64,000 bases of DNA from Candidatus Poribacteria bacterium (GCA_022827625.1 JAJEIE010000031.1:1-64000); one strand, 5' to 3'; shown: positions 1-9,188, counted from the stretch's first letter. Made by a program: numbers and translations. Notes: a model not told the origin generated them from the letters alone.

Positions 1-1
1 G

Positions 2-631
2 GAGTGGAAGTTGCGTATTCTGCGTTGGTTATCGAAACTCTATCCGATCACGGATGTCTGTGTTGAGGATATAAAAGCCCGGACAATAGCGGACGCGAAA
101 AAGTGGAATAAATCCTTTAGTCCTTTGGAGGTAGGTAAGCAATGGTTCTACGCTGAAGTTGAGAAGCGTTGGCACCTGAGCACGCTTCAAGGATGGGAAA
201 CAAAACAGATTCGGGATAGACTCGGTCTCAAAAAGTCTACCAAGAAACGATCAGAAACCTTTGGCACCCATTGTGTCGATAGTTGGTGTTTAGCGTATCA
301 GATTATAGGCGGAGAGTGTATACCTGATAACACAGACATATTCTGCATAGCTCCTATACCTATCCGTAGGCGAGAACTGCATCGACAGAACCCACAGAAA
401 GGTGGCAGTCGTCCGCGATACGGCGGCACGGTTTGCAACGGTTTGGTAAAGAACACGCTCGTCAAACATGTCAAACACGGCTTGACGCGTATCAGTGGGT
501 TCGGCAAACAGGGTCTTTCGCTCTACGATTTAGAGGGTAACCGTCTTTGTCAAAACGCTAAGCACCAAGATTGTCGCATCCTCACACGCCTTAATTTCAA
601 CTATAGGAGCGGGTTTTCCTCCCCCGAATAA
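2..631 (+). CDS. IscB/IsrB-like RuvC nuclease, C-terminal part (5' truncated by window)
   Basis: The frame is open to the window edge, so the start lies upstream. Numbering from the TTG at 11, the RuvC-II segment (TDVCVEDIKART, Glu19) is followed only 68 residues later by the RuvC-III segment (THCVDSWCLA, His87 and Asp90). No HNH domain fits between them. IscB carries HNH at that point, whereas the related IsrB lacks it. Residues about 115-195 (RRRELHRQNPQKGG, YGGT, VKHVKHGL, LCQNAKHQD) resemble the basic C-terminal tail of RRXRR/IscB proteins. These are RNA-guided nucleases of IS200/IS605-type elements, and their omega RNA normally lies upstream, outside this window. No transposase is visible. 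IsrB-like is inferred; an IscB that lost HNH is the alternative. Confidence 0.7.
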   Translation, partial: EWKLRILRWLSKLYPITDVCVEDIKARTIADAKKWNKSFSPLEVGKQWFYAEVEKRWHLSTLQGWETKQIRDRLGLKKSTKKRSETFGTHCVDSWCLAYQIIGGECIPDNTDIFCIAPIPIRRRELHRQNPQKGGSRPRYGGTVCNGLVKNTLVKHVKHGLTRISGFGKQGLSLYDLEGNRLCQNAKHQDCRILTRLNFNYRSGFSSPE

Positions 632-640
632 ATTCAGGGG
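621..640 (+). other. Hairpin at the 3' end of the IscB/IsrB-like gene
   Basis: An imperfect hairpin (C-rich arm, GAAT-AA-ATTC core, one bulged A, GGGG arm) overlaps the TAA stop of the nuclease gene and is followed by TTTCC. Subterminal hairpins mark the right ends of IS200/IS605-type elements, so this may be the element end. It could equally act as a weak terminator before the ABC operon. Confidence 0.35.
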
Positions 641-660
641 TTTCCAAACCGAAGAACTTG

Positions 661-1599
661 ATGATTGAAGTCAAAGAACTCACAAAATCCTACGGCACGA
701 CGGTTGCTGTTGACAATGTTACATTCGACGCACACGCTGGCGAGGTCCTGGGTTTCCTCGGACCCAACGGCGCAGGTAAGACAACAACGATGCGTATCCT
801 TACTTGCTATCTCTCCGCAGACGCTGGGACCGCAACTGTTGCTGGATACGACGTATTTGAGGAATCCGTTGAAGTCAGAAAAAACATCGGTTACCTTCCT
901 GAAAGTGCGCCGCTCTATACCGATATGGGAGTCATTGAATACCTCAACTTCATGACACAGGTGCGAAATATCCCAAAAAACCAGCGGAAAGAACGCATCC
1001 GAACGGTTATTGATACCTGTGGACTTGATGATGTAATTCAAAAAGACATTGGCGAACTCTCAAAAGGGTACCGTCAACGGGTAGGTTTAGCACAAAGTCT
1101 GATTCACGACCCACCCATCCTCATCTTAGATGAACCCACCTCTGGACTCGACCCGAGCCAGATCATTGAGATTCGTAACTTAATTAAAAACATCGGGCAA
1201 GAGAAACTCGTCCTCTTCAGTACACACATACTGCCCGAAGTTTCTGCCACCTGTAGCCGAATCCTCATCATCAACAATGGGAAGATTGTCGCAAACGGTA
1301 CACCGGAGGAACTCTCCAGTCAGGCGAAAGGTGAAGAGATTGTGCATATCACTATCCGAGGCACACAAGAAACAGTCGAAGCACAACTCAACGCACTCGA
1401 ATTCGTCTCACAGTGGAACCACATTGGGACGGATAACGGCATAGTCAGCTACCAAATCAACGCCGTTCAGGGTAGCGAGGCCGCCGAGGCACTCTTCCAT
1501 GTCGTTGTAGAGAATGGGTGGAGTTTAACAGAACTCCGTCAGGAATCCGTAGATTTAGAGGACGTTTTCCTCAATTTGACAGACAAGGAGCAGGCATAA
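661..1599 (+). CDS. ABC transporter ATP-binding protein, GldA-like
   Basis: A 312-residue ATPase that should power the ABC-2 permease encoded next. The Walker A (GPNGAGKTT, residues 34-42), signature LSKGYRQ (133-139), Walker B (ILILDE, 153-158) and H-loop His189 are all intact. About 100 residues follow the nucleotide-binding domain, as in GldA/CcmA-type subunits. I chose the ATG at 661 over a TTG one codon earlier. It is the first gene of an apparent operon with a permease, a GldG-like protein and a DUF4340 protein. This set is known from Bacteroidetes gliding (gldA, gldF, gldG) but is widespread in non-gliders, where the substrate is unknown. Confidence 0.9.
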   Translation: MIEVKELTKSYGTTVAVDNVTFDAHAGEVLGFLGPNGAGKTTTMRILTCYLSADAGTATVAGYDVFEESVEVRKNIGYLPESAPLYTDMGVIEYLNFMTQVRNIPKNQRKERIRTVIDTCGLDDVIQKDIGELSKGYRQRVGLAQSLIHDPPILILDEPTSGLDPSQIIEIRNLIKNIGQEKLVLFSTHILPEVSATCSRILIINNGKIVANGTPEELSSQAKGEEIVHITIRGTQETVEAQLNALEFVSQWNHIGTDNGIVSYQINAVQGSEAAEALFHVVVENGWSLTELRQESVDLEDVFLNLTDKEQA

Positions 1600-1643
1600 C
1601 ACTTCCACAATAAGAAAGGAAACTGCTCTACAAACGAAAAATC

Positions 1644-2360
1644 ATGACGAACATTGCAGCCCTACTCAAAAAAGAATTTAAAAGTTATTTCAGCTCACCC
1701 ATCGCGTATATCTTCATCACATTCTTCCTCGGCATCTCTGGATGGCTCTTCTTCCGTAGTTTCTTCCTCGTGAATCAAGCGGAGATGCGTGGGTTTTTCG
1801 GGTTAATGCCGTGGATCTTCCTATTTTTTATCCCAGCCGTTACTATGAAACTCTGGGCTGAAGAAAAGAAACTCGGCACCGTAGAAATTCTCATGACACT
1901 ACCGATTCAGGATTACGAGGTAGTCATCGGGAAATTCTTGGCGAGTTTTGGACTTCTCGTTGTAACCGTGTTGCTTTCACTCGTTCTGCCCTTCTCAGTG
2001 ATGTACCTTGGGAACCCGGATGGCGGCACACTCATTTCAGGCTACATCGGACTCCTCTTGATGGGAGGTGCCTACCTTGCAATCGGGCTTTTCGCCTCAA
2101 CATTGACCGAGAACCAAATCGTTGCCTTTATCTTGGGAATTACTGCCTGCTTTGTGTTGCTCATTATTGGTGAAGATATTGTCCTTTTCAACGCACCGAA
2201 TTGGTTGTTCCCGATTTTCAGTTACCTTGGACTCGGTGCCCACTACAGTAGCATTCTCCGCGGTGTGCTTGATTCCCGTGACATTATCTACTATCTGTCA
2301 CTCATCGGTTTCTTTCTATACCTAAGCACATTATCGGTTGAAAGCCGCAAATGGCGTTAA
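1644..2360 (+). CDS. ABC-2 type permease, GldF-like
   Basis: A 238-residue integral membrane protein with about six hydrophobic segments. The N-terminal part reads LLKKEFKSYFSSPIAYIF, typical of ABC-2 permeases of the GldF/CcmB-like kind, and the hydrophilic EEKKLGTVEILMTLPI segment follows the second helix. It should form the channel for the upstream ATPase. The end overlaps an in-frame ATG of the next gene, but a better start for that gene lies just downstream. The transported substrate cannot be read from the sequence. Confidence 0.85.
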   Translation: MTNIAALLKKEFKSYFSSPIAYIFITFFLGISGWLFFRSFFLVNQAEMRGFFGLMPWIFLFFIPAVTMKLWAEEKKLGTVEILMTLPIQDYEVVIGKFLASFGLLVVTVLLSLVLPFSVMYLGNPDGGTLISGYIGLLLMGGAYLAIGLFASTLTENQIVAFILGITACFVLLIIGEDIVLFNAPNWLFPIFSYLGLGAHYSSILRGVLDSRDIIYYLSLIGFFLYLSTLSVESRKWR

Positions 2361-2361
2361 G

Positions 2362-2370
2362 AAAGGAGGT
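2362..2370 (+). promoter_or_regulatory. Strong Shine-Dalgarno deciding the GldG-like start
   Basis: AAAGGAGGT lies seven bases before TTG 2378 and directly after the permease stop codon. It supports TTG 2378 over the in-frame ATG at 2351, which overlaps the permease and has no comparable site. Confidence 0.7.
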
Positions 2371-2377
2371 CCCTGCT

Positions 2378-4003
2378 TTGGTTAATAAACAACTTAAGTA
2401 CAGTGGCAACACTGTCGCTTTTGTAGCAATCATCTTTGGCATCCTTGTGCTAATCAACTTTCTCTCTACACGTCGCTTTATTCGTGCCGACCTTACCGAG
2501 GACAAGCGGTATACCATCTCACACGCAACTAAAAATCTAATCAGCACGTTAGACGATATTGTAACAATCACCGCCTATTTTTCGACAAATCCCGCTGAGG
2601 TTGCCCAAATCCGTCGTGATGTCAGAGACGTGCTCGACGAATACAACGCTTTCTCCAAGAAACTCCAGATCGATTTTGTGAACCCGGCTGACTTCGACGA
2701 TGGACAGAAACAGGAACTCCGCTTCAAGGGGATTCCTGAAGTCCAAATTAATGTCGTGAAAAAAGACAAAGCAGAAATCGCGAATGTTTATATGGGTATC
2801 TCTATCGGTTACAGCGGCAAAGAGGAAATCTTACCTATTGTGCGCTCAACCGCTAATTTGGAGTACGAACTCACATCTACTATTCTCAAAGTCACGACGA
2901 AAGAAGCAAAAACAGTCGGATTTTTGACAGGGCACGGCGAGTTCGATATCAATGACCAAAACCATCAGCAGTTCCGCCAACTTTTGGACAAAAACGCACA
3001 AGGACAATACAACCTCACACCTGTAAGTCTGCAAGACGGAAAAGCAGTGGATGCCACCGTCGCAACGCTGGTTATCGCCGGTGTAACACAACCGCTGACT
3101 GAACGCGAGAAATACGAAATCGATCAGTTCATTATGCGCGGGGGAAGAGCCGTTTTCTTAGTCGATCCGATTCAAATGCAACCCGGCACACTGCAAGGGG
3201 CACCATTGAGTACCGGACTCAATGACCTACTCGAACATTACGGAGCCAAACTCGGGAACAATCTCCTACTCGATCGTAGATTCCACGATTCTGCCAGATT
3301 CCAACAAGGGTTCATGACTGTTATTCAACCCTATCCGTATTTCGTCAAGATTGTTAAACCGAACTTCTCAGCAGAAAATACGATTACCAATCAGTTGGAA
3401 GCCGTGACGTTGCCTTGGACGAGTTCCTTAGAAATTATAACGAAAGAAGGGGTCACAACAACCGCATTGGCAAAAACGAGTGAATTTGGACAGAGTCTCC
3501 AAGGCTACTACAACCTGATGCCAAATTCTCCAATCCCCGATGCCGAGTTGCAATCCTACACCGTCGCTGCGGCACTGGAAGGAAAATTCAAAAGTTTCTA
3601 TGCCGATAAAGAAATTCCACCAGCAGCGACCGCCTCAGATACGGCGGAAAGCGATACACCGGTTTCAACCCCAGACCCTGAAGCGCGGCAGACGAAAACC
3701 GAAAGTGAACAGACACAAATTGTTGTCGTCGGCACGGCACAATTCCTCACGCAGCTCCGGCCAGATGGCATTAACTTTTTCCTAAACACCGTGGATTGGC
3801 TAACTCTCGGCGACGCACTTATCGGTATCCGCTCTCACACGATCACCGACCGACCGCTCCGAGAAGTCTCAGAAATTGAGAAAAACTTTATCAAATACCT
3901 ATGCACTATAGGTATTCCACTACTGGTCGTGATCTTTGGACTCGTCCGATATTCCTTAAAGCGACGCGCAAAACGACTGGTAGAGACGTACGGATCTGTG
4001 TAA
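2378..4003 (+). CDS. GldG-like ABC-associated membrane protein
   Basis: About 541 residues from TTG 2378. An N-terminal membrane segment (VAFVAIIFGILVLINFL) precedes the motif RADLTEDKRYTISHAT, which is characteristic of the GldG/ABC_transp_aux family. A long extracytoplasmic region follows, then an acidic Ser/Thr/Pro-rich linker near residues 425-445. A C-terminal membrane helix (IGIPLLVVIFGLVRY) ends in basic residues. The extracellular part should be periplasmic. In GldG-containing systems this subunit accompanies the GldF permease, and the gene order here is the same. Function outside gliding bacteria is not established. Confidence 0.8.
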   Translation: MVNKQLKYSGNTVAFVAIIFGILVLINFLSTRRFIRADLTEDKRYTISHATKNLISTLDDIVTITAYFSTNPAEVAQIRRDVRDVLDEYNAFSKKLQIDFVNPADFDDGQKQELRFKGIPEVQINVVKKDKAEIANVYMGISIGYSGKEEILPIVRSTANLEYELTSTILKVTTKEAKTVGFLTGHGEFDINDQNHQQFRQLLDKNAQGQYNLTPVSLQDGKAVDATVATLVIAGVTQPLTEREKYEIDQFIMRGGRAVFLVDPIQMQPGTLQGAPLSTGLNDLLEHYGAKLGNNLLLDRRFHDSARFQQGFMTVIQPYPYFVKIVKPNFSAENTITNQLEAVTLPWTSSLEIITKEGVTTTALAKTSEFGQSLQGYYNLMPNSPIPDAELQSYTVAAALEGKFKSFYADKEIPPAATASDTAESDTPVSTPDPEARQTKTESEQTQIVVVGTAQFLTQLRPDGINFFLNTVDWLTLGDALIGIRSHTITDRPLREVSEIEKNFIKYLCTIGIPLLVVIFGLVRYSLKRRAKRLVETYGSV

Positions 4004-4016
4004 CTCACGATAATTA

Positions 4017-4036
4017 GCGAGGTTCGGAAACCTCGC
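4017..4036. repeat. Palindromic repeat (GCGAGGTT family), possible terminator
   Basis: A perfect 8-bp stem, GCGAGGTT and AACCTCGC, with a CGGA loop, lies 14 bases after the GldG-like stop. A second member with an 8-bp GGCGAGGT stem lies at 46217-46238. No long T run follows, so it is better seen as a dispersed palindrome that may attenuate transcription. The remaining bases up to 4242 show no gene. Confidence 0.6.
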
Positions 4037-4242
4037 CAGCAATAGGTTTAATACTTTAATTGTCCTTGAGACGTACAAACTTAGGCAAAAGTCAGATTAA
4101 CTTGTAAAGTCCATCTGCGCGGATATTCACTCCTTAAGAAGGGAAGGCGATCTTAAAGCATTGCTGCGCTATGTCGTTGGAATTAACCAAAAATCACTGT
4201 GAAACGTAGTGGAACAGTGCCCAGATTCCCATAGTTTAAAAA

Positions 4243-5208
4243 ATGAAAACGAAACAACTTTTGATTTTAGGTGCTATTTTTCTCGTTTTGGCAATCGTTG
4301 TCCTGATCCTCGAAAACCCGTTCGGACAAAGCGACTACGAAAAGAAAATTGAAACGGCAGTACCGCTATTTCCAAACTTCAATCAGGAACAGGTTACCAC
4401 AATAGAAATTATCGCTGACGGCGCAACCACAACGCTCTCAAAACAGAACGGCGACTGGGGTGTTGCTTCAATGGATAACTACCCAGCAGACAGCGAAGGC
4501 ATCTCGGAACTGCTATCGAAAGTAGCAGAATTTAAGAACACGCAGCTTGTCTCAAATAATCCAGAAAAACAGGCGGAATTCGAGGTCGATAGCACCGGTG
4601 TCGAAGCAAAATTGATGGATGCAAACGGGACGCTTTTAGCACACCTGTTTGTTGGAAAAACAACCCCAGGGTTTCTAAGCAGTTACGTGCGTGCAGCCGA
4701 CGCCAACGAGGTCTATGTCGCCCAAGGCTATCTCCAATCCGTCTTCAATAAAGGGGATCGGACCTGGAAAGATCGGACGATCTTCGATTTTAACAAAGGC
4801 ATCCTCACCCAACTCAACATCTCTTCACCCGAAGAAACCCTTGAACTGCATCTCGACGCAAACGGGACATGGCAGATGCTCAAACCTGTAGCTGCCGCAG
4901 TTAAACAAACTGAGATCGACTCCCTGATCACAACCTTTAGCGACTTGGATACTGATGATTTCGCCGAGGCGACGGACGATCTCGGTGAATACGGTTTAGA
5001 TATACCCCAATCCACCATATCCGCCGTCCGCAACGACGGCACAACAGCAACACTGCACATCGGAAAAGAAGTAGACGGGAAACTTTATGTCAAACGGGCT
5101 GATACGGAAACTGTCTTTAGACTCTTCAAATCGAATGTGGATAGGCTAATAAAGAAGTCTGAGACGCTCAAAGCAGAGGACCCACCACCAGAAGTTGAAA
5201 CCGAGTAG
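4243..5208 (+). CDS. DUF4340 domain-containing protein
   Basis: A 321-residue protein with an N-terminal membrane anchor (LLILGAIFLVLAIVVLIL) and two related beta-rich halves. The halves carry DUF4340 features: TTIEIIADGATTTLSKQNGDW early, and YGLDIPQSTISAVRNDGT with LHIGKEVDGKLYVKRA late. The tail is acidic. DUF4340 proteins commonly follow GldG-like genes, as here, so it probably works in the same envelope complex. The gap of 239 bases and the palindrome in front suggest partly separate expression. No Shine-Dalgarno is evident before the ATG. The biochemical role is unknown. Confidence 0.8.
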   Translation: MKTKQLLILGAIFLVLAIVVLILENPFGQSDYEKKIETAVPLFPNFNQEQVTTIEIIADGATTTLSKQNGDWGVASMDNYPADSEGISELLSKVAEFKNTQLVSNNPEKQAEFEVDSTGVEAKLMDANGTLLAHLFVGKTTPGFLSSYVRAADANEVYVAQGYLQSVFNKGDRTWKDRTIFDFNKGILTQLNISSPEETLELHLDANGTWQMLKPVAAAVKQTEIDSLITTFSDLDTDDFAEATDDLGEYGLDIPQSTISAVRNDGTTATLHIGKEVDGKLYVKRADTETVFRLFKSNVDRLIKKSETLKAEDPPPEVETE

Positions 5209-5264
5209 TGGGTCCATCAAGGTGTAAAACATCGCAGTAACCCTGCCGATTAAAGGAGATTATC

Positions 5265-6002
5265 GTGAAGTCATTAAAACTTTTGTGTTTAGGACTGAGT
5301 ACACTGCTCGTTCTAACGCTTGCTGGATGTGAATCCCAAATCGTAACACCCTTGTTGCCATCACCCGCGGACAGAACTGTCCATGTCACCGGGAATGGTT
5401 CGGTTGTCGGTGAACCCGATATAGCAACGCTCAATTTAGGGGTGTCCGCCGAAAAAGCATCAGTCGAGGAAGCGCGTGAGGCAGCGGCGAGTGCGATGAC
5501 AAGCGTTATCGAATCGCTGAAAGCCAATGATGTCGCTGAAAAAGACATTCAAACGGAAAATTTCAGCATCTATCCGCAGTACGACTATACGGACAACGGA
5601 CGTGTGCTGCGTGGATACAGAGTAAACAACACCGTCAGCACAAAGGTGCGGGAATTGGAGAACCTCAGTGATATAATCGACGATGCCGCTGGCGCGGGTG
5701 GAGATATTGTTGTTGTAAACTCGATTCAATTCATGATTGAGGACAGTACAGCATTACAGACGCAGGCGCGTGCGTTAGCCGTAAAAAACGCTGAAGCGAA
5801 GGCGCAAACCTTAGCAGAAGCGAGCGGCGTTACCTTAGGGAAACCTGTTACCATCACAGAGACGACTTACGGAGAAAGTCCTCCAATCGCTTTTGCAGAG
5901 AGCGCAGCACTCGCCGCCGATAGCGCCCGGAGTTCAACACCCGTCCAAGCCGGTGAACTCACAGTTACTGTGAATGTTACGATTGTCTATGAAATTAAGT
6001 AG
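5265..6002 (+). CDS. SIMPL-domain (DUF541) lipoprotein
   Basis: A 245-residue protein starting at GTG with AAAGGAG a few bases upstream. A signal peptide ends in the lipobox LAGC (Cys22), so it should be lipid-anchored. The rest matches the SIMPL/DUF541 fold: VHVTGNGSVVGEPDIATLNL, then a long helix, then YDYTDNGRVLRGYRVNNT, and a C-terminal strand LTVTVNVTIVYEIK. Family members include periplasmic oxidative-stress and outer-membrane associated proteins of uncertain mechanism. It is the last plus-strand gene before a convergent minus-strand operon. Confidence 0.85.
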   Translation: MKSLKLLCLGLSTLLVLTLAGCESQIVTPLLPSPADRTVHVTGNGSVVGEPDIATLNLGVSAEKASVEEAREAAASAMTSVIESLKANDVAEKDIQTENFSIYPQYDYTDNGRVLRGYRVNNTVSTKVRELENLSDIIDDAAGAGGDIVVVNSIQFMIEDSTALQTQARALAVKNAEAKAQTLAEASGVTLGKPVTITETTYGESPPIAFAESAALAADSARSSTPVQAGELTVTVNVTIVYEIK

Positions 6003-6046
6003 GCTTTCTCAAAGAACCACACGACTCAAGGCACTGAGAATCCGCG

Positions 6047-6556
6047 CTAAACCGTAAACTGCTTCAACGTATCATCATCCAAATTCTCAAGAACATCTTT
6101 TGGATCGTGCCGCCTACCTTTGTTGAGTTCCTGCTCAGAGAAGCCTTGCTCCGTTATGACCTTCTCAGCGACATAGATCGGTGCTTCACAACGCAGCGCG
6201 AGTGCAATCGCATCGCTCGGTCGGCAATCCACCTCAATTTCGTCGCCGTCTACCTGCAAGGTCGCATGTGCATAGAAAGTCTGCTCTTCCACCGAGCGCA
6301 CGCAGACACCAATGACCTGCGCGCCGAGGGTTTCAATCATAATTTTAAGCAAATCATGGGTCATCGGACGCGGAAGTTCCATCTTCTCCAAATGCATTTG
6401 AATAGCCGCCGCTTCAGATTCACCGATCCAAATCAGGAGTATCCGGTTCAAATCGTCGTCTAACTCTTTCAAAACAACTATCGGCGCGCCAGTACCGCGA
6501 TCAATCGAGAGGAAGTTAACCTTGACCTTAATCTGCGTCTCTTTCTCTTTGTCCAT
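6047..6556 (-). CDS. Bifunctional nuclease (BFN) domain protein, DUF151
   Basis: A 169-residue protein. Residues about 12-140 form a DUF151/BFN domain: VVLKELDDDLNRILLIWIGE, then ALRCEAPIYVAEKV near the end, with the hallmark ECRPSDAIALA-like stretch seen here as VDCRPSDAIALALR. Family members show DNase/RNase activity in plants and are common but poorly studied in bacteria. The start has a good ribosome site (AAAGGA). It is the last gene of a minus-strand run behind the flotillin gene with a 19-base gap, so co-transcription is likely. Confidence 0.85.
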   Translation of the reverse strand: MDKEKETQIKVKVNFLSIDRGTGAPIVVLKELDDDLNRILLIWIGESEAAAIQMHLEKMELPRPMTHDLLKIMIETLGAQVIGVCVRSVEEQTFYAHATLQVDGDEIEVDCRPSDAIALALRCEAPIYVAEKVITEQGFSEQELNKGRRHDPKDVLENLDDDTLKQFTV

Positions 6557-6575
6557 CTGTCTGTCCTTTCATTAA

Positions 6576-8438
6576 TTAATCCGTATCCGTTGATTCGGAT
6601 GCTGTAGAATCTGTTTCGGTCTCCACCGCCAACCCGGAAGCATAATCCCGAACAGTCCGTGCAATTCTTTCAGTATCTAAACCGCTGAAGCCGACAATCT
6701 CTTTAAACAACGGCACCGCCGCACCAGCGTTTACAATTGAACTGAGAATGCGGTTCATCCCATTGCTGCCATTACCGTTGCCGCCGTTTCCAAGATCAAG
6801 CACACGGATGCTTTCAATACGTTCCGCCGGTTTCATCAACTCACTCGTAACCTCTGGCAAAGATTCAACAAGTGCCAAAATAGCATCGCTGACGAGAACT
6901 TTCGGGTCCGCTTGATTTTTCGCGGCAATAGATGCCTCTTCGCCATCCGCTTTCGCCTTCGCTTCAACCAGTAACGCCTCCGCGAGAATTCGCTGTGCTT
7001 GCGCTTTGACCTCAGCCGCTTCGAGTTCTGCTTTAGCGACTTCTACAACCGTATAGGCTTCCGCATCCGCAGCCCGTTCTTTAGAGATCCGTTCCTCATC
7101 GGCTTCCTGCTCCGCTCGGATGAGTGCAATTTGGCTCTGGCGCTCGGCTTCCTCAATCGCTTCAGCAGTCAAAACACTCGCCTCAGCCTTCGCCTTTTGG
7201 GCAGAGACCTCTAAGAGTTCAATCAACGCAGCCTCACGCTGTTTTTCCTTGACCGAGACCTGAATTGCGTTCTCGGCTTGCGCTTCTTTCTCTTCACGTT
7301 CTTTGTCAACGAGAACAATTCTGCTGGTGATACCCGCCTCTTCAACAGCCCGCTCCTGCTCAATCTTCGCCCTTTCAACAGTGAGACTGCGTTGGATTTG
7401 CGCTTCCTCAATCATCTGTTCCTGCTGCACACGAGCGATTTCGACCGCCTGCTTTTGCGCAATCTCGGTTTCTTGGACCTGGCGCTCTTGCTCAATCCGC
7501 GCCGTATCAAGCCGCTGCTTCTGTAGAATTTCCGTAGACTTCACCACTTCCTCTTGCTTGATTCGCGCTTCCTCAATCGCTTGTTGTTGTTCAAACTTAT
7601 GCGCTTCAATCTCGCGTTCCTGCTCCGCCTTGTTTGTAGCGATCGCTTTGCGCTGCTCTTCTTGGGCGAATTCAAGGCGTTTCGCAACCTCTAAGGCTTG
7701 CGTTTCCGTCTCCTCTTCGCGCTGTTTAATTGCCAATTCGGCTTTGAGTCTGTCCGCTTCACGCTGCACTTGGTTTTCGTGTTCAATCCGAGCAGTTTGC
7801 GTCTGCCGATCCTCGACCTCTTGTTTAATAGTCTGAATCGCAACGACATCAAAACGGTTGTTCTCGTCAAGTGCTTCGAGCGGGGTTTGATCGAGGTTTG
7901 TAACGGCAACGCTCTCTAACTTGAAACCGTTCTGCTCAAGATCGTCGCGACACGCTTCTTGAACCTGATCAGAAAACTCCTGACGCTTTTCGTGTAACTC
8001 CTGCAGGTCCATCGTGGCAGCAACACTTCGAAGGACACCCACCAATTTACCCTCAAGCAGATTATTAACTTCTGATGGTGTCAAAGTTTTGTCGCCCAGA
8101 CTCGCCACCGCCTTGAGTACATCCTGCTCGTTCGGTTCAATTTTGACATAAAATTGCGCTTCCAAATCAACACGCAAACTATCCTTGGTGATCAGTGCTG
8201 CATGTCCAGTTCGCTCCACCGGTAATTGAAGTGTATTTAAGGAAATAAGTTGGCTGGTGTTAGTAATCGGATTGATCAAGGTTCCACCAAAGACGACCCG
8301 CTTTTTGCGTCCACCAGAGATAACCAACGCCGAATCCGCAGGTGCTTTTTTGTAAAAGGAACGGTAGATTAACAGAAAAATCACCATCAAAGCAACGACA
8401 CTACCGACAATTGTGATAAACAAGTTGGCATTTAACAT
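6576..8438 (-). CDS. Flotillin-like SPFH domain protein (YqiK-like)
   Basis: A 620-residue protein. An N-terminal membrane segment (residues about 8-25) is followed by an SPFH domain to about residue 200. A very long Glu/Gln/Arg/Ala-rich coiled coil (about 200-480) and a C-terminal flotillin region with an NGGNGNGSNG linker follow. Flotillins scaffold membrane microdomains. The adjacent YqiJ-like gene upstream copies the yqiJ-yqiK pairing of Escherichia coli, which supports the assignment. AGGAG precedes the ATG. The coiled coil is longer than in most family members. Confidence 0.9.
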   Translation of the reverse strand: MLNANLFITIVGSVVALMVIFLLIYRSFYKKAPADSALVISGGRKKRVVFGGTLINPITNTSQLISLNTLQLPVERTGHAALITKDSLRVDLEAQFYVKIEPNEQDVLKAVASLGDKTLTPSEVNNLLEGKLVGVLRSVAATMDLQELHEKRQEFSDQVQEACRDDLEQNGFKLESVAVTNLDQTPLEALDENNRFDVVAIQTIKQEVEDRQTQTARIEHENQVQREADRLKAELAIKQREEETETQALEVAKRLEFAQEEQRKAIATNKAEQEREIEAHKFEQQQAIEEARIKQEEVVKSTEILQKQRLDTARIEQERQVQETEIAQKQAVEIARVQQEQMIEEAQIQRSLTVERAKIEQERAVEEAGITSRIVLVDKEREEKEAQAENAIQVSVKEKQREAALIELLEVSAQKAKAEASVLTAEAIEEAERQSQIALIRAEQEADEERISKERAADAEAYTVVEVAKAELEAAEVKAQAQRILAEALLVEAKAKADGEEASIAAKNQADPKVLVSDAILALVESLPEVTSELMKPAERIESIRVLDLGNGGNGNGSNGMNRILSSIVNAGAAVPLFKEIVGFSGLDTERIARTVRDYASGLAVETETDSTASESTDTD

Positions 8439-8480
8439 CCTTCAATTCTCCTCTATGCAAACAAAAATGCTAAATCCGCA

Positions 8481-9188
8481 CTACTCCACTTCACTTTTTC
8501 GGACATCAAAGATCCGTTTTGTGCGATCATAGTCTATGAGAATAACAGTATCTCCTTTGACAGGAGTATCTTCATCCAATTTGGCACGGCAGCTGACGGT
8601 TAATTCCGGCCCATCCGGCACCTGTACCCTTGCGGTTCCGAAAGTCGTTGTAATCTGTCCGCTAATGACGCGTCCCCTTAGACCGAGCAATTGTACATCC
8701 CTAATAGCTTTTTCACTCTCTGGTAACAATTTTGAAAGCGCGATGGAGATATATCGTGTTGCTAAGAAACTACAGAAAAACGCGATGACACACGATATCC
8801 AAACCCACTGCGGATTCTGCGGAACATTCAGTGCCGCGTTCGCAATCAGTCCAGTAATTCCCCACATCGCTAATAGCGACATAAGAACGACCATCAAGGG
8901 GACTCTACCGACGTTCAGAAACCCAAACACATCACCAAAAGACGGGCTCAGTTCTCCGGCATCTGCTTCTACGTCTGCGTCCATGTCTACGTCCGCATCT
9001 ATATCTACATCCGCGTCCACATCCACATCCACATCTGCGTCTATATCGGCGTCCGCGTCCACGTCGGCATCACCGAAGTCCATTGCCCCAATGAGAAGCC
9101 GAAAAAGCGCGAAGAGGAACACAATCGTCAGCGGTGCGGTAAACCAGACATTATATGAAACTATAAGATAATTCAAGAATTCTCCCAT
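8481..9188 (-). CDS. YqiJ-like membrane protein with OB-fold and Asp-alternating linker
   Basis: A 235-residue protein. One N-terminal membrane segment (about 18-34) is followed by a striking tract, residues 40-77, where Asp alternates with Val/Ala/Ile/Met. Two more membrane helices (about 92-110 and 125-150) lead to a C-terminal OB/NfeD-like domain (GLRGRVISGQITTTFGTARV, TPVKGDTVILIDYD). NfeD/YqiJ proteins partner flotillins, and the flotillin gene follows 42 bases downstream. The acidic tract may bind cations, but this is inference. GAGGGGT precedes the ATG. Confidence 0.85.
   Translation of the reverse strand: MGEFLNYLIVSYNVWFTAPLTIVFLFALFRLLIGAMDFGDADVDADADIDADVDVDVDADVDIDADVDMDADVEADAGELSPSFGDVFGFLNVGRVPLMVVLMSLLAMWGITGLIANAALNVPQNPQWVWISCVIAFFCSFLATRYISIALSKLLPESEKAIRDVQLLGLRGRVISGQITTTFGTARVQVPDGPELTVSCRAKLDEDTPVKGDTVILIDYDRTKRIFDVRKSEVE

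Noticed and set aside
7303-7836. Long Cys/Ser-rich open frame opposite the flotillin gene
   Set aside because: It mirrors the Glu/Gln/Arg-rich coiled coil of flotillin; the composition is an artefact of the complementary strand.
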